Shown: positions 1 to 7,565 of the stretch, piece after piece
Position numbering within the stretch: the first letter of the stretch is position 1
How the letters are laid out: each line of letters opens with the position of its first letter
DNA from: Chloroflexota bacterium
GTDB taxonomy: Bacteria > Chloroflexota > Dehalococcoidia > Lucifugimonadales > HRBIN23
DNA: 51,197 bases
Reading direction: 5' to 3'
Assembly (NCBI GenBank): GCA_016210325.1
Contig: JACQUK010000134.1
Span: 1-51,197 of the forward strand
Program-made: the position numbers and the translations under genes
Notes under the pieces: model-generated
What the model was told of the DNA's origin: nothing
Databases searched by the model: none
What the model saw: the letters and a program-made list of their open reading frames with translations, nothing else

Positions 1-198
1 ATCGTCGCCGTCGCTCACTCCCTCCTGGTCACCATCTACCACATGCTCCGCAGAGGGACTACCTACCAGGACCTCGGTGGCCAGTACTTCGACCACCGCA
101 CCCGCGAGGCGGTCGTACGCAACGCCCTCCGCCAGATCCAACGCTTGGGCTACAGCGTCACCCTTGCTCCGCCCACGCCAGCCCCCGCATTTTCGTAG
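1..198 (+). CDS. IS110-family transposase, C-terminal end (cut by window edge)
   Basis: The first 66 codons are open from base 1 to a TAG at 196-198 and encode the typical tail of IS110/IS116/IS902 transposases: a stretch like VAVAHSLLVTIYHML followed by YQDLGGQYFDHR and a closing LGYSVTL. In this family the tail belongs to the transposase_20 region, which carries the downstream conserved serine; that serine lies outside the window or just upstream. The N-terminal DEDD RuvC-like domain is not visible, so whether the element is whole cannot be judged. No inverted repeat is expected for IS110, and none is seen after the stop. The next gene begins about 95 bases downstream. Confidence 0.82.
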   Translation: MVAVAHSLLVTIYHMLRRGTTYQDLGGQYFDHRTREAVVRNALRQIQRLGYSVTLAPPTPAPAFS

Positions 199-293
199 GA
201 ATGACCATTGAAAGACTCTGCACGCCCCACTTGGTGTCCTGCCGCGCCCGATGGCGGCGTGGTAGGATAGAGAAAAGTCAGCGGAGCAAGCAG

Positions 294-593
294 GTGCACA
301 TCGGGGTCTGTCGCATAAGCCTGCGTCTAGCGGAGAACCACAGCCTCAAGGGAAAGCGGCAGGTCCTGCGCTCCCTGGAAACGCGGGTCCGCCAGCGGTT
401 CAACGTCGCCATCGCCGAGGTGGCTGACCAGGATGCCTGGCAGGTAGGCACCATCGGCTTCGCCTGCGTCAGCAACGCAGGGGCCCACGCCGACCAGATG
501 ATGGCACAGGTGGTCCACTTCATAGAGGACTCGGTCCGTGGGGATGCCGAGGTCTTGGACGTAGCCACCGAGGTTATCGTCAGTCAATCCTGA
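294..593 (+). CDS. DUF503 (YlxP-like) small protein
   Basis: The product is about 99 residues and matches the DUF503 family: it opens with VHIGVCRISLRL, then ENHSLKGKR, a long basic helix with RQRFNVAIAEV, and the family's central WQVGTIGFACVS strand. The tracked ORF starts at 201, but the extra N-terminal 31 residues are not family-like, so I place the start at GTG 294, preceded by a purine-rich GGAGCAAG. DUF503 genes are often found near ribosome-maturation genes such as rbfA. Here the gene instead sits directly after an IS110 tail. Its function is unknown; a ferredoxin-like fold and a role in RNA metabolism are inferences from the family. Confidence 0.75.
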   Translation: MHIGVCRISLRLAENHSLKGKRQVLRSLETRVRQRFNVAIAEVADQDAWQVGTIGFACVSNAGAHADQMMAQVVHFIEDSVRGDAEVLDVATEVIVSQS

Positions 594-644
594 CGGCGGG
601 CATCGCGCCACATGTCGGCTCCACATTGCAGCAAGGAGGCGGCC

Positions 645-1529
645 GTGGAGTTTGGTGTTTGCATCCCGCACTACGGTGTGCCCATCGATGCCGAAGGCCT
701 GCGGCGGTTCGCGGCCCGCGTCGAGGAGCTGGGCTACGACTCCATCTGGGTCACCGACCACATCATCGTGCCCCAAGGCCTGGACATCGTCTACAAGGAG
801 CGGATGCTGGAGCCCTTCGCCGTGCTTGCCCACGTGGCGGCGCTGACGCGGCGGGTGAAGCTGGGCACCAGCGTCATCATCCTGGGCTACCGCAACCCCA
901 TCGTGGTTGCCAAGATGCTGGCCACGGTAGATGTCCTCTCCGGCGGCCGGCTCATCTTTGGGGCAGCCGCCGGCTGGATGGAGGGCGAGTTCGCGGCACT
1001 GGGGGTGCCCTTCGAGCAGCGGGGCAAGCTCGCCAACGAGTACTTGCAAGTCATCCGCCACCTGTGGACCCAGCCCACAGCGCCATTCCAAGGCGAGTAC
1101 GTCCACTTCTCCGACGTGGTCTTCTCACCGGAGCCTGTGCAGAAGCCCAGCCCACCCATCTGGGTCGGCGGGCGCAGCCGCAGGGCAGTCCGCCGCGCGG
1201 TGGACTACGGCGACGGGTGGCACCCCACGCAGATGGGCCCGGATGAGTTGGCGAAGGAAGCGGCCTACATGCGGGAATACAGCACCTCCAAGGGCCGCCC
1301 GAAGCCGCCGCTGCTCTCCTTGCGGGGCAGGCCTCGCTTCACCGACGGCGCGGCGGGGGCGGAGCGTCGGCCCCTCAGCGGGACGCCGCAGCAGATAGCC
1401 CAGGACCTGGCCGTGTACCAGAAGGCGGGGCTGGAGTACCTGGTGATGGACACCGGCGCCCGCTCCCTGGAGGAGGCCCTGCGCACGATAGAGCGGTTCG
1501 CCCGCGAGGTGCGGCCCCCCGTTGGCTGA
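645..1529 (+). CDS. LLM-class (luciferase-like) F420/flavin-dependent oxidoreductase
   Basis: This 294-residue TIM-barrel protein has the bacterial luciferase-like layout: EFGVCIPHYG at the first strand, GYDSIWVTDH near residue 35, a VKLGTSVIILGYRNP strand, LSGGRLIFGAAAGWMEGEF in the middle and PPIWVGGRSRRAVRRA near residue 170. These match the F420-dependent TIGR03619-type subgroup better than FMN-dependent luciferases. The cofactor is inferred, since no F420 biosynthesis gene is in view. I chose GTG 645 over the tracked start at 612 because AAGGAGG lies five bases upstream of it and the protein then starts at the first barrel strand. The substrate is unknown. The helicase gene follows after about 40 bases and may be co-transcribed. 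Confidence 0.82.
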   Translation: MEFGVCIPHYGVPIDAEGLRRFAARVEELGYDSIWVTDHIIVPQGLDIVYKERMLEPFAVLAHVAALTRRVKLGTSVIILGYRNPIVVAKMLATVDVLSGGRLIFGAAAGWMEGEFAALGVPFEQRGKLANEYLQVIRHLWTQPTAPFQGEYVHFSDVVFSPEPVQKPSPPIWVGGRSRRAVRRAVDYGDGWHPTQMGPDELAKEAAYMREYSTSKGRPKPPLLSLRGRPRFTDGAAGAERRPLSGTPQQIAQDLAVYQKAGLEYLVMDTGARSLEEALRTIERFAREVRPPVG

Positions 1530-1571
1530 AGTCTCCGTCGCCGCGCAAGCTGGACTCAGGGCCATTGCCCG

Positions 1572-3860
1572 ATGAACCCACAGGCCTTTCTGGACGAGTT
1601 GCGCCGCAAGGGCTGGTACCAGGGCCAGGTGGTCCACGTGGAGCACCTGCCACCCCGCTCTGCCACGTATGGGGAGCTGGAGCAGCCCCTGCATCCCCTG
1701 CTGCGCGCCAGCCTGGAGCGCTTGGGGCTGCTCCCCCTCTACCGTCACCAGGCCGGGGCGATCAGCGCCCTGTGGCGGGGCGAGAACGTCATCCTCACCA
1801 CGCCGGCGGCCAGCGGCAAGAGCATGGCCTACCAGGTACCCACCCTCCAAGCAGTGCTGGAGGACCGCACCGCCCGCGCCCTGTTCCTGTACCCCACCAA
1901 GGCCCTGGCCCAGGACCAGCACCGCAGCCTGGCCTCCCTGGTGCCGCCCGGCGAAGCCATCAACTTCGCGATCTACGATGGCGATACCCCCCACCACGAG
2001 CGGGCCGCGATCCGCCGTCAGGCCAGAGTCCTGCTCTCCAACCCCGACATGCTGCACGTGGGCATCCTGCCTAATCACAAGGTCTGGGCAGGCTTCCTCC
2101 GGGGCCTGCGCTACGTGGTGGTGGACGAGGCCCACATCTACCGTGGCGTGTTTGGCTCCCACATGGCGGACCTGCTGCGGCGGCTGCGACGCCTCTGCCT
2201 GCGCTACGGCTCGCGGCCCCAGTTCATCCTGTGCTCCGCCACTATCGCCAACCCGGCCGAGCTGGCAGAGCGGCTGGTCGGCCTCCCCTTCACCGCCGCT
2301 GCCGAGGACGGCGCCCCCTTCGGTGGCAAGGCCTTCGCCTTTTGGAACCCGCCAGTTACCGACGAACAAAAGGGGACGCGCCGCGGCGCCTCGGGCGAGG
2401 CCACGGTGCTCTTTGTCGAGCTGCTGCGACGTGGGGTCCGCACCCTGGCCTTCGTGCGGACCCGTCGGCAGGCAGAGCTGGTGTACCGCTACGCCAGGGA
2501 CGGGCTGGCCCACGACGGCCCTGGGCTGGCGCAGCGCATCGCCCCCTACCGGGGCACCTACCTGCCCGAGGACCGCCGCCGCATCGAGCACGAGCTTTTC
2601 AGTGGCCGACTGCTGGGGGCCGTCAGCACCAACGCCCTGGAGCTGGGGGTGGACATTGGCTCCCTGGACGCCACGGTGCTCACCGGCTACCCCGGCAGTG
2701 TGGCCTCGGCCTGGCAGCAGGCCGGGCGCAGCGGCCGCCGCGGCGAGCCTTCCCTGACGGTGCTGGTAGCCCGGGATGACCCCCTGGACCAGTACCTGAT
2801 GCGGCACCCCGACTTCTTCTTCGGGCGGCCCCACGAGCAGGCCCTCATCGCACCGGAGAACCCCTACATCCTGAAGCCCCACCTGCTGTGCGCCGCCTAT
2901 GAGGCACCCCTGACAGAGGCCGATGCCACCCTGTTCGGCACCAGCTTCCCCCAGCGGGTCGCGGAGCTGGAGGAGGAGGGGTTGCTGCGCCATGAGGGCA
3001 CCCGCTGGTTCCTTACCCCAGAGATGGCCTACCCCGCCGAGCAGGTGGACTTGCGCACCAGCGGCGGCCACAGCTACACCATTGTGGAGCGCAGCACCGG
3101 GCGAGTGCTGGAGCAGGGCATCAGCGAGTCGTCCGCCTTCGCACAGCTCCATCCGGGGGCGGTGTACCTGCACCAGGGGGAACCCTTCGTCGTGGCTGAG
3201 CTGGACCGCGTGAGCCACTCGGCCTACGTGGAGCGGGAGGAGGTGCCCTACTACACCCAGGTCCGGGAGCTGACCGACACCCGCATTCTGAAGACCTGGA
3301 AGGAGAAGCCCGCTCCCGGCGGCTCAAAGGTCTTCCTGGGCGAGGTGGAGGTGACCACTCAGGTGGTGGCCTTCAAGAAGGTGTCCCACTACAGCGACGA
3401 GCTGCTGGGCGAGGAGGTCATTGACCTGCCACCGCACCGCTTCCGCACCGTGGCCCTCTGGTTCGAGGTCCCAGACGCGACCTACCGGGGCATTCTGGCG
3501 CGGCGGGAGGACCTGGCCGGAGGCCTGCACGCCGCCGAGCACGCCGCCATCGGGGTGCTGCCCCTCTTCGCCCTGTGCGACCGGAACGACATCGGCGGCG
3601 TCTCCACGCCGTTGCACCCGGACACGGGCAAGCCGGCGGTGTTCATCCACGACGGCTACCCTGGAGGCATTGGCATTGCCGAGCGGGGGTACGACATCAT
3701 CGAGCAGCTCTGGGAGGCCACGCTGCGGGCCGTCTCCGAGTGCCCCTGCGAGGCGGGCTGCCCTGGCTGCATCCACTCGCCCAAGTGCGGCAACAACAAC
3801 CACCCCCTGGACAAGGCGGTGGCGGTCACCCTGCTCAAGGCGGTGCTGGGAAGGGGATAG
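1572..3860 (+). CDS. mrfA: MrfA-like DEAD/DEAH-box helicase with DUF1998 zinc region
   Basis: The 762-residue product has a superfamily 2 helicase core: a Q-motif-like YRHQAGAI, Walker A TTPAASGKS near residue 80, LYPTKALAQDQ (motif Ia), VVVDEAHIYRG (motif II) near residue 180, LCSATI (motif III), and STNALELGVDIGSLDATVL with QQAGRSGRRG (motifs V-VI) near residues 355-385. The C-terminal half is the DUF1998 region and ends with a cysteine cluster, [16 protein letters not shown]. In Bacillus MrfA this architecture serves an excision-repair pathway for mitomycin-type adducts; that role is inferred by homology. The last 105 bases are duplicated at 4392-4496. The Shine-Dalgarno before ATG 1572 is weak. 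Confidence 0.88.
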   Translation: MNPQAFLDELRRKGWYQGQVVHVEHLPPRSATYGELEQPLHPLLRASLERLGLLPLYRHQAGAISALWRGENVILTTPAASGKSMAYQVPTLQAVLEDRTARALFLYPTKALAQDQHRSLASLVPPGEAINFAIYDGDTPHHERAAIRRQARVLLSNPDMLHVGILPNHKVWAGFLRGLRYVVVDEAHIYRGVFGSHMADLLRRLRRLCLRYGSRPQFILCSATIANPAELAERLVGLPFTAAAEDGAPFGGKAFAFWNPPVTDEQKGTRRGASGEATVLFVELLRRGVRTLAFVRTRRQAELVYRYARDGLAHDGPGLAQRIAPYRGTYLPEDRRRIEHELFSGRLLGAVSTNALELGVDIGSLDATVLTGYPGSVASAWQQAGRSGRRGEPSLTVLVARDDPLDQYLMRHPDFFFGRPHEQALIAPENPYILKPHLLCAAYEAPLTEADATLFGTSFPQRVAELEEEGLLRHEGTRWFLTPEMAYPAEQVDLRTSGGHSYTIVERSTGRVLEQGISESSAFAQLHPGAVYLHQGEPFVVAELDRVSHSAYVEREEVPYYTQVRELTDTRILKTWKEKPAPGGSKVFLGEVEVTTQVVAFKKVSHYSDELLGEEVIDLPPHRFRTVALWFEVPDATYRGILARREDLAGGLHAAEHAAIGVLPLFALCDRNDIGGVSTPLHPDTGKPAVFIHDGYPGGIGIAERGYDIIEQLWEATLRAVSECPCEAGCPGCIHSPKCGNNNHPLDKAVAVTLLKAVLGRG

Positions 3861-3893
3861 TGAGAGAGCACATGCACAGGAAGGGCGAGCAGC

Positions 3894-4091
3894 CTATTCC
3901 CTGCGCCGCTCGTGGTGAGCTCGTCGAACCACGAGCGCAAAACGGGGCTGTGAGCAGAGGTGAAAGATCGCGAGACGGTGCTGCTCATAGACCATGAACT
4001 GGTGCCTCGCGCCGGAGAAGGGGCCGTCAAATCCAAGCTTTCTCAGGCGGCGAATGAAATCGCGGCGGCTACAGGGTCTCCACCGGCTCAC
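3894..4091 (-). pseudogene. hicA: HicA-like toxin gene with 3' end replaced by a dispersed repeat
   Basis: On the minus strand a GTG at 4091 opens a reading frame whose first 40 or so residues look like HicA: SRRDFIRRLRKLGFDGP then SGARHQFMVY, which includes the family's functional histidine, and QHRLAI. In intact relatives this should continue for another 25-30 residues into the C-terminal helix. Here the frame changes to unrelated residues (HLCSQPRF and RRAHHERRRE) that are simply the translation of the palindromic repeat at 3908-3936. The gene therefore looks truncated and probably inactive. It overlaps the 3' end of the upstream hicB by 23 bases, the usual co-translated arrangement for the reversed hicB-hicA order. 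Confidence 0.65.
3908..3936. repeat. Dispersed palindromic repeat (GCTCGTGGT...ACCACGAGC)
   Basis: A nine-base perfect inverted repeat flanks the core GAGCTCGTCGA. Related sequences with the same CTCACCACGAGC arm occur at 13729-13763 and inside the elements at 17253-17383 and 33240-33418. It supplies the out-of-family tail of the truncated hicA frame. Confidence 0.7.
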
Positions 4092-4341
4092 GTTGCGGCC
4101 CCTGGTTCAGGTCGATGTCACCCACAATAGGCAGGGGATGTCCCAGCTTGAGGCCCATCAGGACCCAGTCTTCCAGTGTCGAACGTAACCCATCCTGACA
4201 CACCTGGAGGGTGGGCCCAAAAGCGACCACACCCTTGCAGGGCGGGATGCGCGCCGCGAAGGTGCCGTCCTCTAGCTTGTCGTAGACCGCCTGGGACAGC
4301 GCCTGTTCAACATAGTCGGTAAGGACGAATCGAACACCCAT
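4069..4341 (-). CDS. hicB: HicB-family antitoxin
   Basis: This 90-residue protein has the short HicB fold: an N-terminal strand MGVRFVLTDYVEQAL, then YDKLEDGTFAARIPPCKGVVAFG, resembling the family's W-x-A-x-x-P-G-hydrophobic pattern, and a helix of type LRSTLEDWVLMGLKLG. HicB proteins bind and neutralise the HicA mRNA-interferase. No separate DNA-binding domain is visible at this length. The start at ATG 4341 has GAGG six bases upstream; a GTG just before it at 4344 is an alternative. It lies between the helicase stop and a duplicated piece of the helicase 3' end. With its partner truncated it may be an orphan antitoxin. Confidence 0.78.
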   Translation of the reverse strand: MGVRFVLTDYVEQALSQAVYDKLEDGTFAARIPPCKGVVAFGPTLQVCQDGLRSTLEDWVLMGLKLGHPLPIVGDIDLNQGPQREPVETL

Positions 4342-4391
4342 CACACACCTCAGCCTCGCGACAGGTAAGATTGTAGCACGAAGGAGCGGTG

Positions 4392-4496
4392 GGCTGCCCC
4401 GGCTGCATCCACTCGCCCAAGTGCGGCAACAAGGACCATCCGCTAGACAAGACCGTGGCAGTCACCCTGCTGAAGGCGGTGCTGGGGAAGGGATAG
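4392..4496 (+). pseudogene. Second, diverged copy of the helicase 3' end
   Basis: These 35 codons, including the stop, encode [13 protein letters not shown] followed by a variant of the helicase tail ending LLKAVLGKG. They align without gaps to 3756-3860 with about 12 differences in 105 bases, several of them synonymous. Homology stops abruptly on both sides, so there is no start codon and no helicase body. It is either a remnant of a second helicase gene or a target-site-like 3' fragment displaced when the hicBA segment entered. It lies in the same orientation as the intact gene. Confidence 0.85.
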
Positions 4497-4683
4497 TACT
4501 TCGGACCTGGGTTAGACGCGCACCCTCAACGGCGCAGGTAAGCACATACCCAGGTTTTGTCGCCGTCCGTAGCCGCAAGCCTGGACGTATGGGAACTCGA
4601 AGCCAACCTCCATTTGAGCTTCGTCAGTGTAATAAGGCTTCAGGGGAGGAGAATACCAGCCGTGGGTCAATTAGCGGAATCTC
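4497..4683. other. Intergenic stretch between helicase remnant and HEPN-type gene
   Basis: About 190 bases with no recognisable gene. Base composition falls here toward the lower G+C of the following gene, marking the edge of an accessory patch. Confidence 0.5.
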
Positions 4684-5988
4684 TCACTGTTGTTGCAGCT
4701 TTTGAAGGAGTAGCTCATAGCGAAGGTCGAACCGAGAAATAGTGGGGAGCGTCTCCCAAGCCAGGTCGCCAAGGCACAACTCAGCTTTCAGTAATCCGAA
4801 GAGAAACTTATGCGCTTCGCTAACCCTCGACTCATCTATGTCGGTTGCATCGCCGTGAACAGCATTGCTACGGAGCCGAGCCAAGAGCCGGAACTTTTCT
4901 ACAAGGTACGCGTTCCAGTGGTGCTCAACCACGTAGAACTTAGCACGCTCCGTAAGCGTAGACTCAACAAGCCGCTGGCGAGCCAGACCTAGCTCTTCGC
5001 TGGAGAAGTCCCCTTGAAGGGCGCTAAGAATCCGTTCAACTCGGGTTTCGCGATCAAGTACCTCTGGAATCGGTCCGTGCTCCGCTGCGTAGGCATTAAG
5101 GATGGTCTCAATCCCTATGAAATAGGCCAGGAACTTATCTAGTGGGGTGCCGGCTCTGGCCCCTCTTTCATACCATCTTAGCGCCAGCGACGTTGCGCGA
5201 TTCATCCGTCCGTTTTGCAAAAGAACAGGAAGTGTTCCGCTGATGACCTCTAGCTCAGCGTGCTCGGCTTCTCGCGGGAATTTGGCTACTACTGGTATGC
5301 GGAGAGTGCCAAACTGATGACCTTGGGTAGCCTCATAGGATTCTGAGAAAACAACCTCACCAATGGCATGGTCACCTACGCACACACCTGTGAGTCCCAG
5401 GACAGTGTACGCAAGTGCTTCTGCCCGCTCTGCTGACTGACCGGGGGCTACAACCTCTATGAAACGCCCTTCTGCTTCAGCACTGCCGACCGGTAGGCCA
5501 GTAATTGAGAGTGTGCCGTCGGCAACATCCACCTGGTCGTATGGCTCAACTCGCTCTCCTTTGACTTTCCCTTCGGTGAAGCGGACGATCAGGTTCTGCA
5601 CTCTGAGTATGGTGTCTTCACTCCAAGCCAAGTATGGCGTTGCGACCACCAAGCGGTGGAAGCGACCGTAACAAGGGACATGCTTTAAAGTTGTTGGCGC
5701 TCCGGTCAGGTCGTTATCCCACACCCTGGTTACTACCACGTTGTTGATCAGGCGTTCCCACCTAATCTGGAACTGGCGGTCGAGTGCTGATCTGTCATCC
5801 ACACTACAACGAAGGTTGCAGAAGCGGTAAGGCAGAGATTGCACTTTGGAGCCGTTCGGGTCAGTCAAGGGACCAGACCATTGCGTCTGTTCTCCCATCG
5901 TTTGCGATGTGCTCGTCCAGAACTTGGCCTTCGCATCCATGTCCCAGAATAGGATGCCTCGCTGATATTCCTCCACTGTCACCTTCAT
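4684..5988 (-). CDS. Hypothetical protein with HEPN-like (Apea-type) C-terminal domain
   Basis: The product is 434 residues if it starts at the in-frame ATG 5988, and 454 if at ATG 6048. I prefer 5988 because the extra 20 residues are not protein-like, although its Shine-Dalgarno (GGAAGG) is far upstream. The first two thirds match nothing I recognise. The last third is helical: GTPLDKFLAYFIGIETILNA, then charged helices and LARLRSNAVHGD. The R-SNAV-H string is an RX4-6H motif, the catalytic signature of HEPN ribonucleases and of the Apea-like HEPN group. HEPN proteins often act in toxin or antiphage systems, but this gene has no obvious partner. G+C is visibly lower than its neighbours, which suggests transfer. 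Confidence 0.6.
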   Translation of the reverse strand: MKVTVEEYQRGILFWDMDAKAKFWTSTSQTMGEQTQWSGPLTDPNGSKVQSLPYRFCNLRCSVDDRSALDRQFQIRWERLINNVVVTRVWDNDLTGAPTTLKHVPCYGRFHRLVVATPYLAWSEDTILRVQNLIVRFTEGKVKGERVEPYDQVDVADGTLSITGLPVGSAEAEGRFIEVVAPGQSAERAEALAYTVLGLTGVCVGDHAIGEVVFSESYEATQGHQFGTLRIPVVAKFPREAEHAELEVISGTLPVLLQNGRMNRATSLALRWYERGARAGTPLDKFLAYFIGIETILNAYAAEHGPIPEVLDRETRVERILSALQGDFSSEELGLARQRLVESTLTERAKFYVVEHHWNAYLVEKFRLLARLRSNAVHGDATDIDESRVSEAHKFLFGLLKAELCLGDLAWETLPTISRFDLRYELLLQKLQQQ

Positions 5989-6089
5989 TGTTAAGCTATC
6001 ACCTTCCTCTGAATAAGAAAACCAACAATAAATTACAGAGCCGTGCATAGCGATCTAAACGTTTCCAGCGATCAGCCTGGACTGGTGGG

Positions 6090-6175
6090 TGTCATTCTGA
6101 GCGAAGCGAAGAATCTGGCGGGGTTGGGGACAGCCTCGCCCCAGATTCTTCGTCGCTGCGCTCCTCAGAATGACA
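6090..6175. repeat. Inverted-repeat element, TGTCATTCTGAG family
   Basis: Twelve-base perfect terminal arms TGTCATTCTGAG (6090-6101) and CTCAGAATGACA (6164-6175) enclose a second inverted pair, GAAGAATCTGG (6108-6118) and CCAGATTCTTC (6141-6151). The whole can fold into one long hairpin. A diverged relative lies at 12392-12495. It contains no gene; the surrounding 6049-6437 region is otherwise featureless. Confidence 0.8.
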
Positions 6176-6437
6176 GGGCATATGTTTAGCTCACCGTTCA
6201 AGGCTCTGTAGATAAGAAAGCGATTAGATGGATGGTCGAGGATTTGACTGCATGATCTGGCACCGAACACGGCATGTCAACACCGGGACAGCGCAACAGC
6301 AAGGTTGCAACCCTTCGCTCTCCCTGGCGTTCAGCCCATACCGATTCCCTTCCTCCCACTGCAACCCCTTCCTAACAGCCGCCGAAGCCGTCCTCCTGCA
6401 CGCCGTTCGGCAGGCAAGGCTGCTCGTGGCGCCTACT

Positions 6438-7466
6438 TCACCCCGGCCAGGCTGCCTTCAGCACCCGCAGCGCCCGGAGGGTCACCCACTTGCTGGGCTG
6501 GCCCTTCTGCTCCACATCCGCCCAGGTCTTGCCGTTGTAGGTGTACTCCAGCTTCCACCTGCCCTGGCTGTCCTGCTTGCTCACCACCAGCTCCAGGGCA
6601 TGTGCCAGGCGCGGGTCCCGGGCGTAGCCCAGCAGCGCCAGGGCATCCAGGTTTTGCAGCACGTCGGTGACATAGCCAATGGGGTAGCCAAACTTGAACC
6701 AGCTTCCGCTAGGTTGATTTCCGGAGCCAAATGGGTAGTCGGCCACGGCGGGGTCGCGGCCCAGCAGGAACTCCACGCCCGCCTCGATGGCCGCCTGCAT
6801 GGCAGGCGTTCGCATCGCGGGGGGCACCTTGCCCAGGGCCAGCATCGCCTTGACGCCTCCCCAGGCGCAGCTCAGGCCGGCGTTGGCGACGCAGGCGAAC
6901 AGCGGGCCAGAGGTGCCCGACTTGTAGTACCGCTCGGCAACATCCTGCTGTTCAGGCCTCGCTACCCGCTCGCCGGTAATGGTCCGGGCCTGCCACTCCA
7001 GCGCCCGCATGAGCCGCGGGTCGCCCAGCCAGCCCAGGTCTAGCAGCGCCGCCCCAAGGTTGCCCGCCAGGCAGTGGATGAACGCGGAGGGCGTCCCGTT
7101 GACCGAAAAGCCGCCGTGAGTGGCTACGGAGTGGGCCAGGACGTACTCGCAGCCCTTCCATACCCTGGGGTCCGCACCATCGGCCCCTAGCTGTGCCAGG
7201 AAGATGACCTGCCAGACGGTGCCCTGGTACTTGGGGCCGTAGCCGGGGCCAGGCTTCACCCAGTGCCCCTCCGGCTCCTGGGCGGCTAGAATGGGCGGCA
7301 CCGGCCCATCTGCCATGACCGTTGCTCGCGTCTCCTGGACCTCTGGGTCCTCCTCGCTGCGGCCCAGCAGGTCCCGCAGGGCGAAGTAGCGTACGCCCGG
7401 CTGCCTCGGGTCAGGCTCCAGCAGCCAGGGGAGTGGGTCGCCGTGGAGGGCGTCCTTCCAGTGCAT
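6438..7466 (-). CDS. Prenyltransferase/squalene-cyclase-like alpha-toroid protein, function unknown
   Basis: The 342-residue protein begins MHWKDALHGDPLPWLLEP and carries spaced repeats of the kind found in alpha/alpha-toroid proteins: WQVIFLAQLGADGADPRV, HCLAGNLGAALLDLG, QNLDALALLGYARDPRL and LVVSKQDSQGRWKLE, where the last resembles a QW-like motif. Relatives in Chloroflexota are often annotated loosely as terpene cyclase-like or nitrogen-fixation-related proteins. No cyclase DXDD acid motif or prenyltransferase zinc site is evident, so I do not assign a reaction. There is no signal peptide. The start has GGGAGG seven bases upstream. It lies downstream of the secreted-protein gene on the same strand, 99 bases away. 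Confidence 0.7.
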   Translation of the reverse strand: MHWKDALHGDPLPWLLEPDPRQPGVRYFALRDLLGRSEEDPEVQETRATVMADGPVPPILAAQEPEGHWVKPGPGYGPKYQGTVWQVIFLAQLGADGADPRVWKGCEYVLAHSVATHGGFSVNGTPSAFIHCLAGNLGAALLDLGWLGDPRLMRALEWQARTITGERVARPEQQDVAERYYKSGTSGPLFACVANAGLSCAWGGVKAMLALGKVPPAMRTPAMQAAIEAGVEFLLGRDPAVADYPFGSGNQPSGSWFKFGYPIGYVTDVLQNLDALALLGYARDPRLAHALELVVSKQDSQGRWKLEYTYNGKTWADVEQKGQPSKWVTLRALRVLKAAWPG

Positions 7467-7565
7467 GGGTCACCTCCCTTCGCCCGCAAACAAGGCCATC
7501 CTCGCGACCCAAGCCTCGTCTTTTGTTGGCGAAGCAGCCGGCATAGTGGGCCGCAGGCAGGCCGG

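Noticed and set aside
1125-3218. 697-residue minus-strand ORF opposite the helicase
   Set aside because: Low-complexity shadow of the helicase gene with no family features.
6055-6270. 71-residue ORF
   Set aside because: It is the translation of the inverted-repeat element.
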